A stretch of DNA of 7,046 nucleotides from Armatimonadota bacterium (GTDB lineage Bacteria > Sysuimicrobiota > Sysuimicrobiia > Sysuimicrobiales > JACQTN01), in contig JACQTN010000281.1 in NCBI GenBank assembly GCA_016210785.1, forward strand, positions 1 through 7,046. The letters run 5' to 3'. Shown piece after piece: positions 1 to 5,184 of this stretch (the stretch's first letter is position 1; each line of letters starts with the position of its first letter). The position numbers and the translations under genes were made by a program. Under the pieces are notes generated by a model. That model searched no databases. It was not told the origin of the DNA and saw only the letters and a list, made by a program, of their open reading frames with translations.

Positions 1-1091
1 GCCAGATAGATAGCCCCGGTGGTGGCGGTGCGCTCGCCCACGCCGGAGAGGGTGCTGGTCAGGCGCAGCGCCTCCGCCTCCACGCCTCCCACGACCACAT
101 GCCCGCCACGTTGCGCCAGCAGGCTCTGCCACTGCAGCCCCAGCACCCCGCCCGTGGTGCGGCTGGTGGAGGGGAAGGCGAAACAGGTGGAGCCCGCGGG
201 ATCGGTGTAGGCGGTGCGCTCGTCGCGCCAGTAGAGGGTGAAGCTCCGGCGGCCGTCGGGCGGCCGCCACGTGAGATCCAGGATCGTGCGATCGTCGTCC
301 TGGCGCGCACTCGGCGTGGGGCAGACCGCATCACCGGGCACCCCCACCTGCGCCGTGTAGGCCCGCAGGCGCAAAGCCAGCGCGCCGTCGAAGAGGCGCA
401 GGGCCGCGTGCCGGCTGTCGAGCCCGCTGTTGGGTCGGGCGCCCGAGGAGCGGTCCAACCGTCCGATGATACCGGCGCCGCGCCGCTGTGCCGCGTCCGT
501 TGTCCCGTAGTGCACCGCCGCGCCCGCGGTGTCGAAGGACCCGTAGCTGCCGGAGAGGCGCGGCGCCACGCGCGTGCGTGAAACGATGTTGACCACGCCA
601 CCCAGCGCGCCGCTTCCGTGCAGCGCGGAGAAGGGCCCGCGCAGCACCTCGATGCGCTCCACACCTTCCACGGGCAGGGTGCGCAGGTCCACCGTACCCG
701 TGAGCAGCCCGGTGACCGGCATGCCGTCCAGCAGCACGAGCACCTGGGTGGCGCCCGCGCCACGGATGCTCAGGGTATTCAGCGCCCCATAGCTGCCGTA
801 GCTGAGCACCGTGACCTCGGGAAGGTGCGCCAGCGCGTCGCCGACGGTGCGCGCGCCCAGCCGCTCCATCTCCGCCGCGGTGATCACGCTTACCGACGCC
901 GGGGAAGTCCCGCGCACCTGCGGCCGCTTCCCCGGGACGATCACCTCGTCCAGCTCGAAGACCGGGACCTGCGCCCGCGCGCCGGACGGGACGGGCGCCA
1001 GAACAACGGCCAGCGCCGCGGCCGCCCCTGCCAAGAAAAAACCTCGCCCGCGCAGCGCGCGACGAGGACCGGGAAGAGATCTGCACCCCAC
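1..1091 (-). CDS. btuB: BtuB-like TonB-dependent outer-membrane receptor (C-terminus beyond the left edge)
   Basis: Outer-membrane TonB-dependent receptor, most likely for cobalamin uptake. The minus-strand frame from the GTG at 1091-1089 is open to the left edge (363 codons plus 2 bases). Residues 1-40 look like a signal peptide: arginines at 4-16, a hydrophobic core FFLAGAAAALAVVLA at 18-32, then an AxA-type site near SGARA/Q. A TonB-box-like ELDEVIV (46-52) follows. The plug domain spans about 65-172, with TVGDALAHLPEV (82-93), LSIRGAGATQVLVLLDG (107-123) and the hallmark VERIEVLRGP...GSGALGGVVNIV (144-170). From about 178 the sequence alternates like barrel strands. Cys257 and Cys303 could form an extracellular disulfide. 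The start is fixed by a strong RBS six bases upstream and by the signal peptide. The cobalamin riboswitch in its leader is the main reason for choosing BtuB over a siderophore receptor. Most of the barrel is outside the window. Confidence 0.9.
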   Translation of the reverse strand, partial: MGCRSLPGPRRALRGRGFFLAGAAAALAVVLAPVPSGARAQVPVFELDEVIVPGKRPQVRGTSPASVSVITAAEMERLGARTVGDALAHLPEVTVLSYGSYGALNTLSIRGAGATQVLVLLDGMPVTGLLTGTVDLRTLPVEGVERIEVLRGPFSALHGSGALGGVVNIVSRTRVAPRLSGSYGSFDTAGAAVHYGTTDAAQRRGAGIIGRLDRSSGARPNSGLDSRHAALRLFDGALALRLRAYTAQVGVPGDAVCPTPSARQDDDRTILDLTWRPPDGRRSFTLYWRDERTAYTDPAGSTCFAFPSTSRTTGGVLGLQWQSLLAQRGGHVVVGGVEAEALRLTSTLSGVGERTATTGAIYL

Positions 1092-1097
1092 GTGCCC

Positions 1098-1106
1098 ACC
1101 TCCCTT
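1098..1106 (-). promoter_or_regulatory. Strong ribosome binding site of the btuB-like gene
   Basis: The minus strand reads AAGGGAGGT, a near-complete anti-16S match, six bases before the GTG start at 1091. It is the clearest Shine-Dalgarno sequence in the window and decides the non-ATG start. Its 3' part, GAGGTGGG (1102-1095), could pair with CCCACTC (1193-1187) in the leader with one bulged G. That gives a possible way for the riboswitch to hide the site; the pairing is inferred only. Confidence 0.8.
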
Positions 1107-1128
1107 CAACCGAAGGCGTGCGGCAGTA

Positions 1129-1194
1129 ACCCGCTCGAATTCGCGCGGACATCCGCGAGCCGCGAACGCCCGCCGTTCGCGAATTCGAGTGGGT
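1129..1194 (-). promoter_or_regulatory. Long inverted repeat with nested hairpins: probable riboswitch expression platform (P13 region)
   Basis: This lies between the aptamer and the btuB-like start. Outer arms 1194-1178 and 1145-1129 pair over 16 of 17 positions: ACCC, one A/C mismatch, then 12 perfect pairs of CTCGAATTCGCG with CGCGAATTCGAG. Two hairpins are nested inside. One (1181-1161) has an 8-bp stem CGCGAACG/CGTTCGCG and loop GCGGG. The other (1157-1144) has a 6-bp stem CGCGGA/TCCGCG with a 2-base loop. Loop GCGGG (1173-1169) is exactly complementary to CCCGC (1306-1302) in the aptamer. Cobalamin riboswitches use such an L5-L13 kissing contact to sense ligand, so hairpin 1181-1161 is the natural P13 candidate. 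No U-run follows, so control of translation initiation is more likely than intrinsic termination. The pairings are read directly; the mechanism is inferred. Confidence 0.65.
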
Positions 1195-1198
1195 CAAC

Positions 1199-1374
1199 GG
1201 TGCAGGCAGGTCTTCTGGCTTCCGGATCACCGCCCGCCTCCCGCCTTCCCGGGCCGGACGGCCCAGTGGCATCTAGCAGAGGCGGCTCCCCGGTCACAGC
1301 GGCGGGACCGCGCCGGATTTACACCGGCTTCCCTATTCTGACGGACCGCGCCCGTCGGTCCGTCCACCTGCACC
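1199..1374 (-). promoter_or_regulatory. Cobalamin (B12) riboswitch aptamer
   Basis: The minus strand carries the conserved blocks of the cobalamin riboswitch in order. The 5' P1 strand GGTGCAGG (1374-1367) comes first, then GGGAAGCCGGTGTAAATCCG in the core. The L5 segment GGTCCCGCCGCTGTGACC, GCCACTGG, and GGGAAGGC follow. The B12 box reads GGAAGCCAGAAGACCTGCC, and the 3' P1 strand CCTGCACC (1206-1199) closes an 8-bp perfect P1. No block is missing. It sits about 108 nt upstream of the btuB-like GTG on the same strand. The expected role is to lower receptor synthesis when cobalamin is plentiful. Ligand subclass (adenosyl- versus methyl/aqua-cobalamin) was not determined. Confidence 0.96.
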
Positions 1375-1412
1375 GCTTGATCCGCTATGCAGTTGTTACG
1401 CGTCTCTATTCT

Positions 1413-1443
1413 GCGCCGTGCGACAGGACTCCTGCCCCGGCGC
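1413..1443 (-). terminator. Weak hairpin after the DUF3084 gene, possible terminator
   Basis: About 18 nt after the DUF3084 stop codon the minus strand can form GCGCCG/CGGCGC (1443-1438 with 1418-1413). Inside it is a small CAGG/CCTG stem separated by an internal loop. No U-tract follows. It would separate the DUF3084 unit from the riboswitch-led gene, but the structure is modest. I found no convincing -35/-10 pair in 1375-1461, although a promoter for the riboswitch transcript must be here if that unit is independent. Confidence 0.25.
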
Positions 1444-1461
1444 CCGCGTCGTCCCCGGCGA

Positions 1462-2397
1462 CTATCTGACCACTTCCAGGTCCAGCACCAGCGGCCCCAC
1501 CGCGTAGGTGTCGGCAAGCGCCCGCACGATCACCTTCACCGGCCGGCGCAGGGTCTGGATCTGCTCCATGCGGGTGCGCAGCATGTCGTAGTCGGCGCGC
1601 ACGTCCGGCCCGGCGCCGATCGGTCCAAATGGTGGAGAGATGACCTTCCCCCGCGCCCCGCCGCTCGCGGCGTCCACCAGGCGCAGGACCGACTCGATGA
1701 CGGCCTCGCGCGGCCCGCGGCCGTCCACGGTGCCCTGGACCAGCACCGTTCCCTTGCGGAAGACCAGCTTGTTCTCGAACCAGATGAGGGTGGCCACCAG
1801 CGGCATGCCGCGCGGCGTGTTCTCCACGGCCACCAGGCGCAGCACCATCTCCACGCCGTGGTAGTTGATCACCTCCGCCACCTTATCCCAGCGCGTGCCG
1901 GGCGGGAAGAGCCGGATCACCTCACCGCTGGTGGCCTCGGGGCTGATGCCGTTGGCCGCGGCCACCTCGATGGCCCGCTGCCGGAACAGGTCCACCTGGC
2001 GCTCCACCGCCGGCAGAGGGTAGCGGCCATCCACCACCGTGCGCAGCACCTCCTGGTTGGTCAGGTAGGCGATGTCCCCCAGGCGCATCAGGCGCAGGCG
2101 CGACTCCTGCTGCTTGATCTCCGCCTCCAGCCGCGCCGTCTCCTCGCGCAACATGTTCATGCGGAAGAGGGCCACGCGGGCATCCTGGGAAAGCACGAGG
2201 ACGACGCCGAGGGTGAGGATGGTAATGAGCACGCCGGTGAGGATGGTGATGATCTGGGCGGTGTGGCGGGGGCGTAACCCCAGCAGGCTCAACCGCTGGC
2301 GGCCGATGTTGCGGCCCACCAGGTTGCCGATGAAGGCGATGATGCCGCTGACGACGACGAGCAGCGGGATGAGGATCAGGCCGAATTCGATGCGCAC
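1462..2397 (-). CDS. DUF3084 family membrane protein of unknown function
   Basis: A 311-residue protein that I recognise as DUF3084 by overall architecture and by the GRQRLSLLGLRPRHTAQ block (32-48); its biochemical function is unknown. Residues 4-27 and 48-70 are two membrane helices joined by a short basic loop that holds the RLSLLGLRPRHT motif, likely cytosolic. Residues 74-106 (REETARLEAEIKQQESRLRL) are charged, heptad-like and probably coiled coil. The remaining 200 residues are a mixed alpha/beta soluble domain without a recognisable catalytic motif; by topology it would lie on the same side as the N-terminus, but I did not fix the orientation. The start is GTG (2397-2395), four bases after the GT2 stop, with only a weak RBS, so translational coupling to the glycosyltransferase is likely. 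Its place at the end of an envelope gene row suggests a role in outer-membrane or surface glycan assembly; that is inference by association. Confidence 0.85.
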   Translation of the reverse strand: MRIEFGLILIPLLVVVSGIIAFIGNLVGRNIGRQRLSLLGLRPRHTAQIITILTGVLITILTLGVVLVLSQDARVALFRMNMLREETARLEAEIKQQESRLRLMRLGDIAYLTNQEVLRTVVDGRYPLPAVERQVDLFRQRAIEVAAANGISPEATSGEVIRLFPPGTRWDKVAEVINYHGVEMVLRLVAVENTPRGMPLVATLIWFENKLVFRKGTVLVQGTVDGRGPREAVIESVLRLVDAASGGARGKVISPPFGPIGAGPDVRADYDMLRTRMEQIQTLRRPVKVIVRALADTYAVGPLVLDLEVVR

Positions 2398-2401
2398 CGC
2401 G

Positions 2402-3139
2402 TCACCCGAAAGGGGTATTCGGACTCCCGCCCCGTTCCCCTCTCGCCCGCAGCGCCCGGAGGCGCCACAGGAGCCGCAGGAAGGTGCTCATCTCGCCTTT
2501 GGAGAGCTTGCTGCGCCCGACGGCGCGGTCCACGAACACGTACGGGATCTCGACCACGCGCGCCCGCGGGGCACGCGCCAGCACCTCCAGCAGGATCTTG
2601 AACCCCATGCCCCAATACGTCGGGCCGGTGAGAATCTCCCGGCGCGCCGCGAAGAACCCCGAGACCGGATCGCGGACCCGCCCGCCCAGCACCAGGCGCG
2701 CCATCAGGGTGGCGACGCGGCTCACGCCGCGCCGCCACAGGGGCCAGTCCCTGATTCCGCCGCCCGGGACGTAGCGCGACGCCACGGCGATTCCCGCTCC
2801 GCCCCGCACCGCCTCCAGGAGCCTGGGTAAGAGCTCGGGCGGGTGGGAAAGATCGCAGTCCATCACCGCCACCACGGGGGCCCGCGCCGCCTTTGCGCCA
2901 TCCAGCACCGCCGTGGCCAGACCCACCTTCCCGGGACGCCGGACCACCTGGAGCGCAAAGCGGCCCGCGTACTGGCGGCCCAGCGCTCCCGCGGCGTCGG
3001 CGGTGCCGTCGGGAGAGTTGTCGTCCACCACCACCACCTCCAGCGGCAGGCCGCGCGCCACGTCGGCGATCCGCGCCAGAAACAGCGGCAGCATCTCCCG
3101 CTCGTTGTAGGTCGGCACGACCACCGAAAGGTCAGGCAT
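2402..3139 (-). CDS. GT2 glycosyltransferase, polyprenyl-phosphate mannose synthase (DPM1)-like
   Basis: A 245-residue family 2 glycosyltransferase. Such enzymes move a sugar from a nucleotide donor (GDP-mannose in DPM1) to polyprenyl phosphate on the cytosolic face of the membrane. Motifs in order: SVVVPTYNE (5-13), the nucleotide-binding VVDDNSPDGT (37-46), the metal-binding MDCDLSHPP (93-101, usually MDADLSHPP), RDPVSGFF (156-163) and GRSKLS (208-213). The catalytic domain is complete. There are no C-terminal membrane helices, unlike ArnC/GtrB types, so it resembles soluble or peripheral DPM1 forms. I chose ATG 3139 because the fold starts three residues later. An in-frame ATG at 3193 would add 18 residues without family character; neither has a strong RBS. 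It is 4 nt ahead of the DUF3084 gene and downstream of a GT39 enzyme, which fits a donor-maker and donor-user pair. The sugar is not determined by sequence. Confidence 0.9.
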   Translation of the reverse strand: MPDLSVVVPTYNEREMLPLFLARIADVARGLPLEVVVVDDNSPDGTADAAGALGRQYAGRFALQVVRRPGKVGLATAVLDGAKAARAPVVAVMDCDLSHPPELLPRLLEAVRGGAGIAVASRYVPGGGIRDWPLWRRGVSRVATLMARLVLGGRVRDPVSGFFAARREILTGPTYWGMGFKILLEVLARAPRARVVEIPYVFVDRAVGRSKLSKGEMSTFLRLLWRLRALRARGERGGSPNTPFG

Positions 3140-3208
3140 AGTGTGAAGGGCTCGGCACGGGCTGGCACCGCGTCCGGGAAAACGGGAAATCATGCTTCGT
3201 CATGCGCA

Positions 3209-3348
3209 GGCCCGGCTTCGCCGAGGCCGAGCATCACCTGTGTTCTGGAACCCCCCACCATCGCGGGTGGGGGTTCGTGGGGGAGGCGAAGCGCCTCCCC
3301 CGGTCGGATACGTGGTGAAGGGTGGAGTGGCGCAAAGACACTCCACCC
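3209..3348. repeat. Cluster of four tandem hairpins in the GT39-GT2 spacer
   Basis: Within the 220-nt gap (3140-3359) four separate inverted repeats follow each other. The first is 3320-3329 with 3339-3348 (GGGTGGAGTG/CACTCCACCC, 10 bp, 9-nt loop). The second is 3279-3288 with 3292-3301 (GGGGGAGGCG/CGCCTCCCCC, 10 bp, 3-nt loop). The third is 3249-3259 with 3266-3275 (AACCCCCCACC/GGTGGGGGTT, 10 bp with one bulged C). The fourth is 3209-3216 with 3220-3228 (GGCCCGGC/GCCG-A-GGCC, 8 bp with one bulged A). None is followed by a clear T-run on either strand. They could be a REP-like dispersed element, stacked terminators, or an mRNA-stabilising region between the two glycosyltransferase genes. Confidence 0.8.
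3320..3348 (-). terminator. Candidate terminator hairpin after the GT39 gene
   Basis: A perfect 10-bp G+C-rich stem begins 11 nt after the GT39 stop codon. The sequence after it is TTCACCACG, without a real U-run, so classical intrinsic termination is uncertain. Position and stability make it the best terminator candidate in the window. If it works, the GT2-DUF3084 pair needs its own promoter, which I cannot identify in the hairpin-rich spacer. Confidence 0.4.
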
Positions 3349-3359
3349 AACCTTATGGA

Positions 3360-5021
3360 CTAACGGCACGCGAGCCGCCCCTCCATCTCCAGGGCCTGCA
3401 CGCCGCCGCCCCGCGCCACCGCCCGCGCCGGGCCCAGCGACGCACGCAGCGCCGCGTGCTCCGGGCCCTCCGGCACCACGACGACCCGGTGCGGGGACGC
3501 GCAGACGTGGGCCAGGAAACGACCCGCGTCGTCGAACCACTCCACCCGCCGCTCTACATAGTAGCGCAGGCTCGCCCGCTCCTCCATCAAGACCGCCAGG
3601 TGTTCGTCCGGGCCCAGGCGCGCGCGCACCGTCGCGGCAAACGTCTTCATGGGCTTGTGCGCCTCCACCACGGGCAGGACGCTCACCAGCACCACGGCCA
3701 GCGTCACGACCATGGCCACGGGGATCGCGGCAAACGCCAGGCGGTCGCGCCGGGCCAGGAACGCGCCCGCGGCCGCCGCCGTCCCCACGGCCTGGATCAG
3801 GCCGATCAGCCGCAACTGGCCGGCGATCGCGGGCATCTCCGCCGGGTACCTGCCGCGCAGGAAGAACACGATCCCCGCGCCGGCCATGACCGCCGCGGCC
3901 GCCATGAGCGCGACGCCCCAGCCCGCGGCCCGCCGCGCCGCCGGGTCGCCCTCCCCCAGCGCCGCGTCCCACATCGCGCCCAGGCCCACGGCAAGGAGGG
4001 GGTAGATGGGCAGCACGTAGTTGGGCAGCTTCGTCCCGGCGGCGGTGTAGAAGAGGAAGGTGAGCGCGCACCACAGCAGGAGGAAGAGGCTGGCGTCCGC
4101 GTCGGAGGCGGGTGCGCACGATGCCGCCTCGGGCCCCGCGGACACCGCCAGCCGTCGCGATCGTCCTGCGCCGATCTGCCGCCAGTGATATGCGATCATC
4201 CCCGGCGCAAACGCGGTCCAGGGGAAGGTCCCCAGCAGCAGCACGGGCACGTAGTACCACACCGAACCCGACTGCCCTTCCACGGCGCCCAGGAAACGCG
4301 TGAACGTGTAATAGCCGATGGCGGTCCCCACGAAGGCACCGCCGTGGCGGAGCGCCTCCACCACATACCAGCCGAGCCCGATCACGGCATACAGGGGAAT
4401 GCCGAGATGCCAGGGCACCTCCCGCAGGCGCTTGAGGTCGCGGCGCAGCGCCAGGAACACCAGCGCCACCATGCCGGGCAGCAGCAGCCCGATGGGCCCC
4501 TTGGCCAGCGTGGCCAGCCCTGCCCACGCGAAGAACGGCAGGGCGCGCCGGCCGTCCGTCCGATACGCGATCCAAAACGCGCGCGCCGCCAGCAGCATGA
4601 ACGCCACCAGCACCACGTCGAAGACCGCCAGCCGCGACTGGATGAAGTACTGAAGCGCGGTGGCCAGAATGACGGCGGCCAGCAGGCCGGTGCGCGGCCC
4701 GTAGAGATCGCGCCCCAGGAGATAGGTGGCCCACACCCCGGCCACGCCGAAGACGGCCGACCAGATCCGCGCCACGAACTCGGTGAATCCGAAGAGGCGT
4801 GCAGTGGCCGCCACCAGCCAGAAGTACAGCGGTGGGTGAACGAACCAGGGGACACCGTTGTAGCGCAGCGTGAGGGGATCGCCGTTCAGCACCATCTCGC
4901 GGGCGACCTGCGTGTACTTGGCCTCGTCCTGGTCCCACAGGCTGCCGTCGCCCAGCCGGAAGGTGAAGAGGAGGAACGCGCCCAGAAGGATCGCGGCCAG
5001 CCAGCGGCGCTCGTGGCTCAT
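3360..5021 (-). CDS. GT39 / ArnT-like polyprenyl-phosphate-sugar-dependent glycosyltransferase
   Basis: A 553-residue polytopic inner-membrane glycosyltransferase of the GT39/ArnT/PMT_2 superfamily. Members take a sugar from a polyprenyl-phosphate donor and attach it, on the periplasmic face, to lipid A, another lipid-linked glycan or protein. The first helix (8-22) is followed by the periplasmic-loop acidic motif WDQDEAKYTQVAREM (29-43, Asp32-Glu33), then HPPLYFW (62-68), AKGPIGLLLPG (173-183) and TKLPNYVLPIYP (330-341), all ArnT-like. About ten or more hydrophobic segments run to about residue 455, then a soluble C-terminal tail of roughly 95 residues. The cytosolic stretch 285-310 is polar and low in family character. 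ATG 5021 is chosen because it directly precedes the first helix; an upstream in-frame ATG at 5153 would translate the structured spacer. Acceptor and sugar are unknown. The DPM1-like gene downstream and the Lpt genes upstream favour LPS or surface-glycan modification. Confidence 0.88.
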   Translation of the reverse strand: MSHERRWLAAILLGAFLLFTFRLGDGSLWDQDEAKYTQVAREMVLNGDPLTLRYNGVPWFVHPPLYFWLVAATARLFGFTEFVARIWSAVFGVAGVWATYLLGRDLYGPRTGLLAAVILATALQYFIQSRLAVFDVVLVAFMLLAARAFWIAYRTDGRRALPFFAWAGLATLAKGPIGLLLPGMVALVFLALRRDLKRLREVPWHLGIPLYAVIGLGWYVVEALRHGGAFVGTAIGYYTFTRFLGAVEGQSGSVWYYVPVLLLGTFPWTAFAPGMIAYHWRQIGAGRSRRLAVSAGPEAASCAPASDADASLFLLLWCALTFLFYTAAGTKLPNYVLPIYPLLAVGLGAMWDAALGEGDPAARRAAGWGVALMAAAAVMAGAGIVFFLRGRYPAEMPAIAGQLRLIGLIQAVGTAAAAGAFLARRDRLAFAAIPVAMVVTLAVVLVSVLPVVEAHKPMKTFAATVRARLGPDEHLAVLMEERASLRYYVERRVEWFDDAGRFLAHVCASPHRVVVVPEGPEHAALRASLGPARAVARGGGVQALEMEGRLACR

Positions 5022-5073
5022 GCCGATCGCGATGCGGTTCGCGCGGAGATTCCTTCGACTCCGTCCGCACTGA

Positions 5074-5138
5074 GCCCCGTCGAGGTGCACGGAACGTCGA
5101 CGCGAACGTCGCTCAGGACAGGCCTCGACGCGCGGGGC
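5074..5138. repeat. Branched inverted repeat in the lptF-GT39 spacer
   Basis: GCCCC-GTCGAGG (5074-5085) pairs with CCTCGAC-GCGC-GGGGC (5123-5138), giving 12 pairs interrupted only by a 4-base insertion on one side. Inside lies a second hairpin, CGACG-CGAA-CGTCG (5098-5111), plus two copies of GAACGTCG. The flanks hold TTCGACTCCG and GCTCAGGACAGG, which resemble the TTCGAC...GCTCAGG type of intergenic repeat common in GC-rich environmental genomes. That resemblance is from memory. Likely a decayed dispersed repeat; no coding potential is claimed. Confidence 0.6.
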
Positions 5139-5150
5139 ATGCAGAGTCCC

Positions 5151-5173
5151 CACCCTTTGACACGCTCAGGGTG
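5151..5173 (-). repeat. CACCCT/AGGGTG hairpin just after the lptF stop
   Basis: CACCCT (5151-5156) and AGGGTG (5168-5173) form a perfect 6-bp stem, which GA/TC can extend by two pairs past a bulge. It begins 11 nt after the lptF/G stop codon and could weaken transcription into the GT39 gene or protect the lpt mRNA 3' end. There is no T-run, so it is not called a terminator. It includes TTTGACACGCTCAGGGTG, a variant of the motif seen in the neighbouring repeat. Confidence 0.5.
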
Positions 5174-5184
5174 AACGGAATGCA

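Noticed and set aside
1134..1189. Two GAATTC (EcoRI) sites as a possible cloning or assembly junction
   Set aside because: Each lies at the centre of an arm of a natural inverted repeat in the riboswitch leader. The arms match the surrounding pairing, so a structural origin is simpler.
331..1272. Minus-strand ORF of 313 residues running from the riboswitch into the receptor region
   Set aside because: It begins inside the cobalamin aptamer and is low-complexity Arg/Gly/Ala. The receptor frame beside it carries the TonB plug motifs.
1375..1461. Possible promoter (GCATAG, TAACAA and AGAATA elements) for the riboswitch transcript
   Set aside because: No -35 with sensible spacing and sequence could be paired with any of these -10-like words, so no promoter is called.
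1387..2277. Plus-strand ORF of 296 residues opposite the DUF3084 gene
   Set aside because: His/Gln/Ala-rich antisense shadow; the minus-strand DUF3084 frame has membrane helices and a recognisable family block.
3190..5070. Minus-strand ORF of 626 residues overlapping the GT39 gene in another frame
   Set aside because: It is Arg/Gly/Ala-rich without family motifs, while the competing frame holds DE, HPPLYFW and KLPNYVLPIYP motifs and regular membrane helices.
5022..5153. Extended N-terminus of the GT39 protein from an ATG at 5153
   Set aside because: The extra 44 residues are Arg-rich, come from the inverted-repeat spacer and lie ahead of a clean first membrane helix preceded by ATG 5021.
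3192..5174. Long plus-strand ORF of 660 residues opposite the GT39 gene
   Set aside because: Composition is Arg/His/Gln/Gly-rich with no domain or membrane pattern. It is the antisense shadow of a well-supported GT39 gene in GC-rich DNA.
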